64,000 bases of DNA from Peronospora farinosa (taxonomy: Eukaryota > Oomycota > Peronosporomycetes > Peronosporales > Peronosporaceae), in the NCBI GenBank assembly GCA_947646735.1, contig CANTFK010000692.1, positions 62,001 to 126,000 on the forward strand, given 5' to 3'. A program made the position numbers and the translations under genes. Each line of letters begins with the position of its first letter. The first letter of the stretch is position 1. The notes beneath the pieces are model-generated. The model made no database searches. It had not been told where the DNA came from and saw only the letters and a program-made list of their open reading frames with translations. Positions 1 to 11,207 of the stretch are shown piece after piece.

Positions 1-111
1 CAAAGCACATATTATAAGGTACCGCAATGCAAGTCTTACGTTGCGTCACCTTTTCGTAGCCATTTGACAAAAACAGCTGATCGATTGGCTGAAGCTCGCG
101 ACTGGCTGGCT

Positions 112-135
112 GCCATGCGTCCATTCTTCCAAAGT
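112..135 (+). promoter_or_regulatory. Possible oomycete initiator upstream of importin-5
   Basis: A CCATTCTTCC stretch at 121-130 fits the YCAYTYY core of the oomycete initiator element and lies about 70 bases before the importin-5 ATG. This is a short degenerate motif, so it is only a suggestion of where transcription starts. Confidence 0.3.
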
Positions 136-197
136 CGCAGGCGTAACAGCACGCTCGTTCCTCTTTGCCTTGTTTCCTCGCCCTACTGGACCTCTTC

Positions 198-3100
198 ATG
201 GACTTTACGGCGCTGGTGGCCGCTCTCATGAGCAACGACAACACGATGCGCAAGCAGGCCGAGACAGCGTATGAGGCCTTTAAAGCGGAGCAGCCTCAGA
301 TGCTCGTGGCTAACCTGGTGCAGCTGCTGCGCACGGCTCCCGAGCCGGAAGCGCGCGCCTTTGCGACCGTGCTGTTGCGTCCACTAGTGGAGGTCAAGGC
401 AGGCGTTTACGCGCATCTGGATGCGGCTGCGCAGGCCATTCTTAAAGCGCAGCTGCTGGAGGCCGTGGCCAGTGAGCCCGTGGCTCATGTCCGCCGCAAA
501 CTCGGCCACTTGATCGCGGAGCTCGCCGCTGTTTCAGAAAAGTACGAGCAGGAGTGGCCCGAGCTGCTGAACGTCGTGTCGGCTCTTACAACAAATGCTG
601 ACGCGCTGTTGCGTGTTACGGCCTTCGACTTGCTGGCCAAGCTGGCCGAGTACGCTAGTGACCTGCTAGACCCGCACAAGAAGAACTTCCTTACGCTCTT
701 TACCAATTCGCTCAACGATGCCAACGTAGAGGTGCAGATTGCAAGCCTCAAGACCGCATCGGCTTTTCTGCTGACGCTCGAGGACAAGCAGGAGCTGTCG
801 GCGTTTGCCATTATCGTAGCCCCAATGTTGCGTATCATTAAGGTGCTGGTAAATGATGGAGACGAAGTTGCCTTCCGTGAGGTGCTGTCGGCTCTCGTGC
901 AGATTGCCGAGGTACACCCCAAGTTCTTTCGCAACTCCCTGGACGATGTGGCCCGCGCTATTATCGTCGTGTGCTCGTCGCAAGAGCTCGATTCGGAAAC
1001 TCGTGAGCTTGCTTTGGAGTTCATCATCTTGCTGTGCGAAAATGCTGGCGGTATGGTACGCAAGTCGCAGTTCATCGTCACGAACGTGGTGCCTTTGGCC
1101 ATCCAGCTGACGTCTGAGGTCGAAGAGGACGAGACGTGGGTGCAGAAGTTTGACGACCCGGAGACCTTCACCGAGGCTAATGAAGCCGATAACACGATCA
1201 GTGACACTGGTGCCGCGGCTATTGACCGTCTGAGCACGTCTCTGGGCGGCAACGCTGTACTTCCTGTAGCCATTCCGGTCATCAAGGATTTCCTCGGCGA
1301 TGCCGACTGGCGCAAACGTCGCGCTGGCCTGTATGCTACCTGCCTGCTAGGCGAGGGGGCTAAGTCGCTCATGACCCGTGAGCTCGACAATGTGGTGGGA
1401 ATGATTCTGCCTTTCCTGAACGACCAACACCCACGTGTGCAGTACGCTGCGCTGCACAGTATCGGACAGATTGCCGAGGACTTCGGTGAGGTGGAGAAGG
1501 GAAAGAACTTCCAAGCGAAGTTCCACACTGTGGTAGTGCCGGCGCTTACGGCGCTGATTCAGAATGAGCAGGGTGTGTTGCGCACCCGTGCTCTGGCTGC
1601 CAGCGTGGTTATAAACTTCTGCAACACGAACGTGTGTAAGGCCAAATACGTGGTTCCGTACAGCCAAGCCCTGCTTGAAGCTCTTTTTAACACGATGCGC
1701 TCGTGCCCGCGGCAGGTACAGGAACAGGCTATCACTGCTGTTGCCAGTGTGGCGAAGGTAATTGGCGATGAATTTCTTCGCTTCTACGACATCTTCATCC
1801 CGCTTGCAAAGGAGGTACTAACGAATGCTCATGGCAAGGAGTACGCTCTGCTACGTGGCAAGTCCATGGAGTCGATTGCTCTTATCGGTCAGGCCGTGGG
1901 CAAGGAGCGTTTTGTAAACGATGCTAAGGAAATCATGGAGATTCTAGTGCGTGTGCAGTCCAGCGAGGAGCTGGAAGGCCCCGTGGTACAGTATGTGGCG
2001 CAGTCGTGTGTGCGTATTGGCAGTATCCTCAAGGAAGACTTCGTCCCTTATTTGCCTCACGTGATTCCGGCGCTTATCAAGCAGGCGCAGATCCAGCCGG
2101 ATATTCAACTGTCGGATGTCACTGATGACGATGTCGAGGAGAACGGTCAGACTGCCGATGGCAAGGATACTATGATGCTCAACATCCGTGGGGTGGGCAA
2201 GAAGCGCTTGGAAATCAACACGAGTGCACTTGAGGACAAGACGAATGCGTGCAACATGCTTTACCAGTCGGCGCTTGATTTAGAGGGTTGGTTTTACCCG
2301 TACGTGGCCGAGGTTGCACAGGTGATGATCCCGCTGATGGACTTTGAGTATGTCGAAGACATTCGTATTGTGTGCAGTTTGACCATGGCTAAGCTGCTGA
2401 ACTGCGCTGTGGTGGGTACGCTGCACCAAGGTCACGGTGCGACAGCGCCACAGTTCCCGCAACAGCTTTTTGAAAAATTCTTCGAGCCAATGATGAAGAG
2501 TTTGCAGGAGGAAGAGGACCTAGAGTGTCTTGGGGCATTCGCCGAGGCCATGTCTGCAGTCATGGAGGTATGCAAAGAAAGCCAGGAGAAGGGTTTCCAG
2601 GTAGGTATTCCTTTGAAGCACGTTCCGCGCGTGGTAGAGGTATTCAAGACTGTGGCGTCCAAAAGTGCTCAGCGTTTGATGACGCAGCACCACGAGAATC
2701 AACAGGATGAAGACTACGACGCCGAGGCTGCTCTACAGCAGACCGAGAACGATGAGCTGGAAGAAGGCGTCTTCCGATCGATGATCGACTCGATCGGCTG
2801 GATCGTGAAGATTCAAAAGGAAGCGTTCTTTCCTGTGTTCAAAGCGCACCTACTGGCGTTCGTGATGCCGCTTTTGGAGCAGAAGACAGTGCCGATGGTG
2901 CGCGGCCAGGCTGTCTGCATGATTGATGATATCATTGAGCACTGCGGCGCTTCTGCCCAGGAGCTACTGCCGCTGTTTTTGAATCACCTTGTTCAGGGTC
3001 TGGAGGACCAGAGCCCGTCGGTAATCCAAGCGTCCGCTTATGGTATTGGTGTCAGTGCCGAGAAATGTGGCGCTGCGTTCGATCCGTTTTGCCAGAATGC

Positions 3101-3674
3101 GCTTGAAAAGATGGTGCACTTGATCAACGTCTCAGCGAACGTGGATGATGATGAAGTTGGTGCCGCGCGTGACAACGCGATTAGTGCTGTGGCCAAAATC
3201 TGCCTGGCGCGCGAGGGGGCTGTAGACGCTGCCAAAATGTGGCCTATGTGGCTCAGCTGGCTGCCGCTTCGCACGGATGTACTCGAAGCGCAGGAGGTGC
3301 ATGCTCGTCTGGTCTCACTTGTGAACAGCGGCAATGCTCATGTGCTTGGCGCTGATTACGCTAACCTTGCCCAGATCTTGAAGGTGTTCGCATCAGCTCT
3401 TTGTAAGTTCAAATCGCGTCTGTTTTGGTATGCCGGGAAGGTGGGCTTGCATCTAACTGTCGCGGCCTTCTGTTTTTGCCAATATGTAGTGTTCGATATG
3501 GCAGCGGCGGAGGATGCCGCGGACGACGAGGACGTGTCGACTATTTTGGAGGAGACCAAGCCGCAACTTCGTCAGTTGCTGGGCAAGTTGCAATCTCAGC
3601 TGCCTGGTCCAGTAGTGCAGGGAGCATGGGCAAAGCTCAGCGGTGACGAGCAGCAAGCTTTGTCTCAGCTGTAA
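198..3674 (+). CDS. IPO5: Importin-5 / karyopherin beta-3 (two exons, 198-3402 and 3490-3674)
   Basis: Nuclear import receptor of the importin-beta superfamily; it carries ribosomal proteins, histones and other cargoes through the nuclear pore and releases them on RanGTP binding. The protein is a long run of HEAT-type helical repeats, about 1,129 residues after splicing, the usual length for IPO5/Kap121. The N-terminus (FTALVAALMSNDNTMRKQAE) and the acidic loop around residue 650 fit the family. The frame opens further upstream at a TTG, but the first ATG is at 198 and starts the conserved part. Near the 3' end an 87-base GTAAGT...TATGTAG segment (3403-3489) interrupts the last HEAT repeats with 29 foreign residues; it has good splice sites and a length divisible by three, so it is called an intron. 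FIS1 lies downstream in convergent orientation. Confidence 0.95.
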   Translation: MDFTALVAALMSNDNTMRKQAETAYEAFKAEQPQMLVANLVQLLRTAPEPEARAFATVLLRPLVEVKAGVYAHLDAAAQAILKAQLLEAVASEPVAHVRRKLGHLIAELAAVSEKYEQEWPELLNVVSALTTNADALLRVTAFDLLAKLAEYASDLLDPHKKNFLTLFTNSLNDANVEVQIASLKTASAFLLTLEDKQELSAFAIIVAPMLRIIKVLVNDGDEVAFREVLSALVQIAEVHPKFFRNSLDDVARAIIVVCSSQELDSETRELALEFIILLCENAGGMVRKSQFIVTNVVPLAIQLTSEVEEDETWVQKFDDPETFTEANEADNTISDTGAAAIDRLSTSLGGNAVLPVAIPVIKDFLGDADWRKRRAGLYATCLLGEGAKSLMTRELDNVVGMILPFLNDQHPRVQYAALHSIGQIAEDFGEVEKGKNFQAKFHTVVVPALTALIQNEQGVLRTRALAASVVINFCNTNVCKAKYVVPYSQALLEALFNTMRSCPRQVQEQAITAVASVAKVIGDEFLRFYDIFIPLAKEVLTNAHGKEYALLRGKSMESIALIGQAVGKERFVNDAKEIMEILVRVQSSEELEGPVVQYVAQSCVRIGSILKEDFVPYLPHVIPALIKQAQIQPDIQLSDVTDDDVEENGQTADGKDTMMLNIRGVGKKRLEINTSALEDKTNACNMLYQSALDLEGWFYPYVAEVAQVMIPLMDFEYVEDIRIVCSLTMAKLLNCAVVGTLHQGHGATAPQFPQQLFEKFFEPMMKSLQEEEDLECLGAFAEAMSAVMEVCKESQEKGFQVGIPLKHVPRVVEVFKTVASKSAQRLMTQHHENQQDEDYDAEAALQQTENDELEEGVFRSMIDSIGWIVKIQKEAFFPVFKAHLLAFVMPLLEQKTVPMVRGQAVCMIDDIIEHCGASAQELLPLFLNHLVQGLEDQSPSVIQASAYGIGVSAEKCGAAFDPFCQNALEKMVHLINVSANVDDDEVGAARDNAISAVAKICLAREGAVDAAKMWPMWLSWLPLRTDVLEAQEVHARLVSLVNSGNAHVLGADYANLAQILKVFASALCKFKSRLFWYAGKVGLHLTVAAFCFCQYVVFDMAAAEDAADDEDVSTILEETKPQLRQLLGKLQSQLPGPVVQGAWAKLSGDEQQALSQL
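3403..3489 (+). other. Frame-neutral 87-nt intron in importin-5
   Basis: The donor is GTAAGT and the acceptor TATGTAG. There is no stop codon in the host frame. Removal joins the HEAT-repeat sequence to an acidic stretch (FDMAAAEDA) directly. Retention would add 29 residues, partly hydrophobic. Confidence 0.8.
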
Positions 3675-3954
3675 GACATGGGTGAACTTGGTGTACCGAT
3701 TGATAGAGATACGAAAACGATAGGTAGTAATTAGTTTGTCGCGTTTGCAGGGCTGTAGTGGTCATGTCGCGTAGACAGATGCACTCTCAAACACTGTAAC
3801 TTCAGCAGCGATTTTGTTCCTTACTTGATGGTACTGTGGCCAGTAAGTACATCCATTCCGTCCTCGTTTGTCTGTCAAGTAGTAAGGATTACGTTGTAAG
3901 AGGCTCGATACCAGCTTGTCGGTCTGCGGCACTTGCTAAAAACACATCCATTGC

Positions 3955-4647
3955 TTATCTTTTAAGCAAAAATTTGAGTACCAGCCCTGCGACGACCACA
4001 GCGCCAAAAATACCTACACCAACGGCTCCATCTTCTGCTCACCACAGTACTTTGTATCAGTCTCTCTCCCCCCAACAGCCACGAAAGAATCACTATACGA
4101 ACCTTTTGTTACAACCTCTTTGATCCTCTTGTGTAGCAATTGGGCCTTCATATGTGACGGCTCAATCCGTAGCAAACGTTCGCAGTAGCTGCGACTAGCA
4201 CGATACTCGCCCAGTCCACACAGTGTCAATGCAATCCAGTACAAACTCTCTTTAAGAGCATAACTTTGTTCCAATAAATCTGATAACAAAAATCGTTTAG
4301 TACCCCGACTCTTTTCCATTTTGTTTCCATTTGTTTACTCGTTCAATCCAATACCTTCCAATAAACCAATAGCCCGATATTTGTCGTCACGCTTGCGGCT
4401 TTTTGCAAGTGCAATGGCATATCGTAGTTTGACCTTCACTCTCAAAAAATAAACATATGTTGAAGTTAGCAAACAGAAAAAAGCCATTCCGCATTATAAC
4501 GGTAGAATCAGAAGGCGCACGCTGATACTTCTGTACCTGAGACGACGGCTGCTCCTTTTCCTGCTCTTGTAGATATTCCTCGCGTGCAGCTGCCAGTTCG
4601 TCGGCGGAGAACCACTCTGCATCCTTGTTTGCACTCTTTGTGGTCAT
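3955..4647 (-). CDS. FIS1: Mitochondrial/peroxisomal fission protein FIS1 (four exons)
   Basis: Tail-anchored adaptor of the outer mitochondrial and peroxisomal membrane in the organelle division machinery. I join 4647-4537, 4433-4355, 4279-4103 and 4034-3955, giving 148 residues, the normal FIS1 size. The N-terminal arm (FSADELAAAREEYLQ) is followed by a two-TPR-like bundle with LRYAIALAKSRKRDD, AIGLLEDLLEQ, SLYWIALTLCGLGEYRASR and LLRIEPSHMKAQ. The last exon encodes a hydrophobic tail (VGIFGAVVVAGLVLKFLL) ending in basic KR, the classic tail anchor. Introns are 103, 75 and 68 nt; intron 2 has a TACTAAAC branch point and intron 3 a GTTCGT donor. Transcribed towards importin-5, with about 280 bases between stop codons, and lying just downstream of the TLC gene on the same strand. 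Confidence 0.9.
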
Positions 4648-4825
4648 GATGGCGCCCTACCTACGCGTATCCAGCTTTCGTCTGCGACAGGTGTCGAAAA
4701 TGTTTGGGTCTTCTTCACAATTGGACGTAAAAGCGACCAAAATGATTTGGTCCGACCAAAATTCATGTTGAAGTTAGTTACTATTGGAAGTTTTGACTAC
4801 CGCCTTTTTGACTACCGGTTCAATA

Positions 4826-5980
4826 TTAGGACGATTTCGTCATTAGAGGCGACGCAATCAGGGACGTATAGTCATTTTGACAAGCTTTGTGCACATCGAG
4901 GAAAAGCTGGAAAAAGGGTACACGAACATCCGTCATGATGAATAAGGGTAATATGCTATTGTACAGTAGACGTACCTGAGCATTAAGCAGGTTAATGAAT
5001 ATCATTCCGCTGAACGCCATTACAAAATGCAGCTACAAATGCCGTTAGCAACAAGTTGTTTAGAAAATACTGCAGTGACGGAGTCACACCTGTTGCTCGA
5101 AAAGATTTCGTGCTTGATACGTCATCACGGTAACGATCACATGAGGCACGAATCGTGCCAAAGCGAAAGATACCCACTGCCCCCGCCAGACCCACTGCAG
5201 AAATGAAGACTGTCGAACAGAGTAATTACTCATCGTCAACAGCTTCCGAGTGTGCATGAATACCGAGTGCAGCTCGCAGATAAGTGCGAGGGACAGCAGT
5301 GGCACGCCAATTGTCCTGATGAGCGCGGAAATGTAGCAGATGAGCACTACTACGTGGTGCAGAACGATACCTGGAGACTTGATATACAGCTCGTTCAGCA
5401 CGTAGTCCCACAAGTCGTATGCAAAGTACCCTGGAATCCTAAACATGAGTCATGACAGAAGTATGCAAAGAAAGCTTCAAGACATAAACTCAAGTGTATC
5501 CTTTACCCGTTGAAACAGCAGTGGCGAGAAATTCGCCCCTTGTGACAGTGTTTACGTAATCTCCATTCAGTGAGTGCGATGTAAGAAGTGCCAAAACGGC
5601 CAATAGAGACGACAGCGCCGAATGCAGCATCGACACTGCCGTATTGCAAAATATCAGCTGGCTGAACGTTGACAAGGTAGAAAACGTCTTCACCCTAGAT
5701 GAAGCTAGTGGGACGATCACTACTCGAGCCATTGCAAAAGCCTAGAGTTCAACAGCATCTTTAGGATCAGCACTAGACTTACAATTCACGAGGCAGTTGC
5801 TAAAGTATTATACCATCGAAGAGGCCACGACAATCCAGAGCCGTGACTCGCTGTACAGCTACCGAAAAAATTGTCAGCGGTCAACCGTTGTCCAAACCAA
5901 TGTCGTAACAGATCTACACATAGTCTCACCATGACCACGCACATGCTGATCCACGTGACGACAAGTGCTTCGGTAAACAT
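4826..5980 (-). CDS. TLC-domain multi-pass membrane protein (six exons)
   Basis: A member of the TRAM/LAG1/CLN8 (TLC) domain family, nearest in size to the TLCD/TMEM56 group rather than ceramide synthases. These are ER or plasma-membrane proteins linked to lipid sensing or handling; the exact role here is unknown. I join 5980-5930, 5858-5814, 5741-5507, 5430-5090, 5032-4976 and 4906-4826, keeping frame throughout, for 269 residues. Visible hallmarks are an N-TAVSMLHSALSSLLAVLALL helix, the Y-FAYDLWDYV segment, the LHHVVVLICYISALI helix with paired histidines, ICELHSVFMHTRKLL, and a final FVMAFSGMIFINLLNAQLFL helix. The first exons are short (51 and 45 nt), so the 5' end is the least certain part. 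It lacks the extended C-terminus of ceramide synthases. Confidence 0.82.
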
Positions 5981-6561
5981 GATGATCGCTGAACGGATGT
6001 CTAAAGATTAGATAGCGTGACGACACTGTTTTTGTATCATTGATATTGCAAGAACAATTACCACCAATAGAAGGACGTACAGACAATATTTCTACCAATC
6101 AGACTGTGAATATCACTAGGACCAATTTCATAGACTATTTTAAATTGATGTCTCAGTCACAATGAACGACGCTCATGTTTTACGGAGTTCAAACGAGACG
6201 ACTGTTTGGTCTTTTCACATATGAAAACTTTATTCTTTTTCGAATATTTAGTGAGTATCTACTCTAAAAAAAACACGTGAAAATTTCTATAAGGCAATAC
6301 AACGTTTTTCATTAGTAAAATGCTACAGGCTGGAGGCGAAAACGAGGCTGCGTCAATCCATCGACGGCAGTTATACACATATTTTCTCTCTTCATATCTC
6401 CAGATTGGAAAAAGACTTGAGGACTTCTGCCGTCGACATCGAAGCCAAAGTCTTCTTGCGTGTGATAATTCACTCACGTCTCACTCCTTTTTTGTGCTTG
6501 GGTCGTCTGATAAATTATGATGATGCGGAAGCGAGACGGAGCTAACTGGAGACGAACCACT
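5981..6561. other. Intergenic, TLC gene to CCCH gene
   Basis: This AT-rich stretch holds the 5' flank of the TLC gene and the 3' flank of the CCCH zinc-finger gene. I see no supported coding region or repeat. Confidence 0.5.
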
Positions 6562-7296
6562 TTACTCATCCTCGCGACAAATGCGCTGGAAGATCGTCAG
6601 ACGAGAAAACTTGGATGTCGCAGACTCTGTGCTGCTCGCAGATCGTGGCGAGACAGCGTTCAATCCCTCGGCACTGCAGCTACTTGTGATGCTGCTACGC
6701 AAACCAAAACTGCCGAGGTCGCTGCTCTGGAAAGAATAGTCTAGGAGCGAGTGCTGGCTTAGGTAAGAGTCAAACTCTGTTGTGGCCGGTGACAAACCTG
6801 ACAACGGCGCCAATGACATGCCGCCGAACGGCTGAGACAAATCAATCGGTTCCAATGCATTGCCGTACGGGTTCACCAGCAGATCCTTCGACTGTGGCTC
6901 CTGATCGTCTGACTCGCTCGCGGTACTCGACAAGTCGCTGCTGCCGTAGTTGACAAACCGCTGATCCTCCTCGCCAGGGTGTCGGGTGTGAATAAAGCGA
7001 CACCGCGAGCCGTACATGCACTTGCCCGTGGACAAATAGGCCTTGCAGCGTGTGGTCTTGTACTTGGGGTGGCGCAGGACGCCACGCAGCTCATCCTCAC
7101 CGTGGGCGAACTGGCACTTGGAGCCATAGCGGCAGTTGCCATTCTCTGTATAATGCTTGCAAAGTTCAGTCTTGTAAAGATTGTTGCGAGCCGTCTGCGG
7201 CAGGCGTCCGCAGTCTACAATGTCGCCGTTGGCCAGCACGTGCATCCGGTTGTGGCTGTCGTAGCTTGGAGTCTCAATGGGTCCTATGTCAGTCAT
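6562..7296 (-). CDS. Tandem CCCH zinc-finger protein of the tristetraprolin (ZFP36) type
   Basis: A likely RNA-binding protein that recognises AU-rich 3' UTR elements and promotes mRNA decay. It has 244 residues and a single exon, with ATG at 7296. Two zinc fingers with the exact C-X8-C-X5-C-X3-H spacing lie at residues 46-65 (C46, C55, C61, H65) and 84-103 (C84, C93, C99, H103). The 18-residue linker and the YKTELC and YKTTRC lead-ins are those of the TTP family. The remainder is low-complexity and serine-rich, with short hydrophobic patches near the C-terminus that could bind decay factors. The decapping enzyme DCP2, a downstream effector of this pathway elsewhere, lies 4 kb away, which may be chance. 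Confidence 0.9.
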   Translation of the reverse strand: MTDIGPIETPSYDSHNRMHVLANGDIVDCGRLPQTARNNLYKTELCKHYTENGNCRYGSKCQFAHGEDELRGVLRHPKYKTTRCKAYLSTGKCMYGSRCRFIHTRHPGEEDQRFVNYGSSDLSSTASESDDQEPQSKDLLVNPYGNALEPIDLSQPFGGMSLAPLSGLSPATTEFDSYLSQHSLLDYSFQSSDLGSFGLRSSITSSCSAEGLNAVSPRSASSTESATSKFSRLTIFQRICREDE

Positions 7297-8104
7297 CAGA
7301 ATCGTTGCCTTGTATGTGGATGTGTGTGTAGTCGAGAGAACAAGTCGATTGGGTCGTGTCTGACGCGTCTCGAGGAATCAAAAGTGGCAAGAGACGAAGT
7401 AGAAACTGCAGATGTCGTAAGTGACAAAGAGAGGAAGGCGGCGAAGGAGTTCCAAAGCTAAAATGTCGATCTCAACACGAGCGAATTGCAATGTGATGTG
7501 ACTGGCACGCCAAGCTCTCGATTCGATGCAAAGCGCGAGTAGACAGTAATAGAATTTCTCACAAGAGCTGAACTTTGGGTAAAAGCAGTCGTCGCCATCC
7601 GTGCATTGGAGGACAGTATCAGGATCGACGACGAACTACAAAAAAGACGTACTGCACACACAACCCTCCCCTTTCTTTGTGTAGCTTCTTACAAACAGCA
7701 AGATAATCAGGTTCAGAGGAACGTTTTTCCAGTGTAGAAGAACACTTGCTGGTAAGTCCGTGACCTTATTCTTCCGTCTTTTTTGCAGCCGTTTGCAGCG
7801 AAATTGCGACGTAAGACAGAAACTTCCTCCGCCTCAGGAATGATTTACTACTTAGCAGTAACAGTTGCCTACACGTCAATAGAATTGTTTCATTGTAGTG
7901 CACCTCTCTTCCTCGCTATCGTGCGCTCGGGATAGGCACACAAACACACAGATGGGGTTCACATGGTACAAACACTGCAACAAGGTCATCATTCCCCCAT
8001 CTGTCGTCATTGATCTCGTGTGTTTTCATCCGCTGAGCCCCGTTTCTCACTGCTTGCCAGATGGCGAGCGTTTAAGCTGAGACGAAAGCCGTAGAATGGG
8101 CCGT

Positions 8105-8144
<40 letters not shown>

Positions 8145-9103
8145 TTCTAGAAGGGACAAGCTAGAAGATGTCAAGCACGATCCATGCATCAAGATCCAAT
8201 TGGTTGCCCGACGATCTTCGTTGCTGAACAGACTGCGAGTCTCCTAAAGTGTCGATTACCAGCACGAGCACGTGGGACTCCTGAATAGGTGTTGCGAATC
8301 ATACTTGACGGATGCCAATGTCCGTGTCGACTGCATCAAACTTATGGTCCTCCTCTGAGGCTGTCGCCGCTGCCGTATTTTTATTATTTCGTAGCGTAGA
8401 CCTGTCTGACCGGACGCACGTAGTGCACCGAAACTACGACCGGATGACGAGAAACTTTCGACATTTTGCCCGTTCGTATGCAGGCTGTTGCAAAGTTGCA
8501 ACTCTTGAAACAACGTCGCTTTAGTCGCATGTGGACAAACAAAACGTGCATGGTGTTCGCGTTTAACGCAACATTGATAAAACTCAAGGTGACGAGGAAG
8601 CGATTGTATCACCCCTTGTCAGTGTTGTGGCTGGTGGATACTATAGCCCCTCCCTGACGTTGCAATGTTTTTTGTAGCGACGAAGCCGCCACGCGCAAAA
8701 CAATCCGCCACGCTTATTTTGCACCGTAAAAAAGCTGTTTGATAACATCCGTGATCACTTGCCAAGCATGAATTGGCAGAGGATTAGCTCCGGCATAAGG
8801 GTCGTATGGTAGTCAATCCTTTTCTTTGGTCTCTGGTCCATACGAAATTAACGAAATTAACATACCGTTTTCTCAATGATAAGCAGCAGAGGGCGACGTG
8901 ACGACACGGGCAACGAACGACGTGGCGTTCATTCAACGTCACACCCGCAAAAACAAGACAACAGAGCACTGTCGAACGACGTCTTTTCTGCCAAGAACGA
9001 CTTGTGTCTTGTATTCGTTCAGGGTTGTCTGGAATGCACACACGCCATGGCAACGGTTTTGACAGTGCAGCAATTTACCTCCATCTAGTGACGAGCTATT
9101 CCT
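7297..9103. other. Gene-poor interval between the CCCH gene and PRPF3
   Basis: About 1.8 kb with only short open frames on both strands and no recognisable protein. It holds a GA microsatellite at 8111-8140. The part next to 7296 is presumably 5' UTR and promoter of the CCCH gene. Confidence 0.5.
8111..8140. repeat. (GA)15 microsatellite
   Basis: Fifteen uninterrupted GA units preceded by an A run and followed by AGAG. Such tracts vary in length between strains. Confidence 0.95.
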
Positions 9104-11207
9104 CTATCCCCAGGGGGCGAGTGCTGTAGCCTCCGCAGACTTCTCCACAAGGTCCCAGTAATGCGCGACGTTCTTGGCCTCCATAACCTTCCGCGCTGTG
9201 ACAGACGTCCGGCACTCCTGAAAGCGAAAGTTGTTGAAAGCCTTGCGTGCCACAACGCCCTGCCAGACAAGCAGGCACCCGTTGCTGCGCTTCGGCGACT
9301 CCTCATCCTCACTCTCCGACTCCTGGCCTGCTGCACAGCTTCCATTCCAGTCGATGCGTCGCATCATCAGTTTCGTGTACTGCTTGATAGCTTTTTTACC
9401 TCCTTCCACCACCACCATATTGATATTGCTATCTTTACAGAGTAGCACACCACCTGTGAGATGATACTGTTGCGCGTTGACGTCGATCTTGAAACGATGC
9501 TGTGGGTTTGATAGATCTGGCACCCTTTTCAGTAATAGAAGTGAGCCAAGTTAGTCAACGTGAATCATTACAGCACCAAGAATGAGAACGAAACGTACTT
9601 GAAAAGCACCACATGGATATCACCAGCGGCATCTTTTTTGATCTTGCGAAGCTTTTTCTCGCGACGCTCTTCGGGCGTAAGCTTGCGCGCAAGGTTGCGC
9701 ATTTCATGATTCTTCTCACGCTGCGCTATCTGTTCACGAACCCGTCGCTCGATTGCCGACGGGTCGGCTACGGCTTGCTCTGACAACACGCGCATCATGT
9801 TTGACAATTTCACTTTTGGCTCAGGAGGTGGCAGCAAGCCTAGTGCGACCTTATCTTGCTTTTCCTTCTCACGGTCAGCGCGGTTCTGACGACGCATTTT
9901 CTTGCGCTCCTACATTGTCAACATATCTTGACGTTAACATCGTCTAACCACCAAAAAAATATCAATCAGCGCGCGCTACTTACTGCACCAGTGAGCATGA
10001 GCGGGACAGCTACGGGTGTGTCGTCGTGCTTTACAATTAGGTTGAGCCGCACAGGGTGCTCAATAACATGTGCAGTTCCGCAGTATTTGAGTTTCATATC
10101 AGCGTACGTTACTATAGCCACTGGGTTTTCCTTACGAACGTTAGCTTTGATAAACCCATACTTGTCCACTATAGCACGCTTGTCCTTTGGAAGGTATTCC
10201 ACATCCCACCACTCTATGTCAGGTGTACACGTCTCTGGCTGAGGCGGAACATCTATGTTGTCAAATTCCATTGTGCTAGTCGTATCAGAATTATCCAAGA
10301 CCGTGTTTGCATCATCATCAATAGGGACAATCAATTCCTTCTGATATCCTCGCGGATTACGACCCGACGTAAAACCAGCCATCATTTTCTTAGCGTCACG
10401 GGCCCGCACCTGTTCTGCCTGCTTCACATACGTTCCTTGCTTAACAAAGTTAAATGTCTTGCGCGCGCGTCTGCACATACACAACAAAGCAATAAAAATG
10501 TCAGTCTACCCCATCACGACTACGATACTTTTCATCCCAGTCACGAACGTTTCTCGTTTGACGGTCTTCAGCCTTGGATCCACCACCTCCATCTTGTCTT
10601 CAGCGTCAGCTGTGCGATGAGATAAGTACGGGTTTTGAATCTTCTTTGCAACATCTCCACGTCTCGCTCCTCCTTGATTCGCTTTTAGCAACGCTACGGG
10701 CGTCACTGTCGATTTCTCCGCTACGACATTTCCTGCAGCATCAATCTCGCGTCCCTGTTCGTCCAGAAGCAATGGGGCTGGCATGAAAGTGCTTCCGCTG
10801 CCAGGAACAGCATACTGAAGTGCTGTGGGTGCAGCTGTTTCAGCTCCAGTCACAGAAGCTCCGGGCTTCCGCAACAGCGCCTTGATGTGGCTCATCTGGC
10901 TCTGCACCGACTTATAAATTTGATCTGTCCGACGTCTCTTCTCCTGCTCAATTCTACGCAATTCATCCGAGTCCAATGGCGCTGCTGTAGCACTCGAAAC
11001 GACTGCTGAGACGGAGACAGTAGCTGGGGCAGCGGAATTGGGGATGGCGCGCGCTATCTTGGTCGCTGCAGCGCGCGCCAAGGCCGCAGGATCCAGCATG
11101 GGGGACGCACCGATACTTACAGCCACTCGCTTGGTTACTGGCGCTGTGGAATCAGACGGGGCATCGCTGAACCTGCTCTTCCGCTTGCGTCGAGGCGTCT
11201 CGGCCAT
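9104..11207 (-). CDS. PRPF3: U4/U6 small nuclear ribonucleoprotein PRPF3 (four exons)
   Basis: Core protein of the spliceosomal U4/U6 and U4/U6.U5 particles. I join 11207-10549, 10470-9984, 9909-9599 and 9524-9104, giving 625 residues, with introns of 78, 74 and 74 nt. The low-complexity N-terminus starts MAETPRRKRKSRFSD. Family landmarks follow: KTFNFVKQGTYVKQAEQVRA, the PRP3 domain (DIEWWDVEYLP...VIEHPVRL), LLPPPEPKVKLSNMMRVL, and the C-terminal DUF1115 domain (LSNPQHRFKIDVNAQ, VVVVEGGKKAIKQY, CLLVWQGVVARKAFNNF, HYWDL). The exon 1 donor is GTTCGT rather than GTAAGT; it is the join that keeps the frame and restores the conserved block. The start faces DCP2 across 484 bases. Confidence 0.95.

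Noticed and set aside
485..1528. 347-codon open frame on the minus strand
   Set aside because: It lies wholly antisense to importin-5, is serine-rich, and has no recognisable family; it is a shadow of the real gene.
6979..7461. 160-codon plus-strand frame
   Set aside because: Antisense to the CCCH zinc-finger exon; the hydrophobic stretch arises from reading zinc-finger codons backwards.
8256..8612. 118-codon minus-strand frame in the gene-poor interval
   Set aside because: No ATG context, family or neighbouring exons support it; composition looks random.
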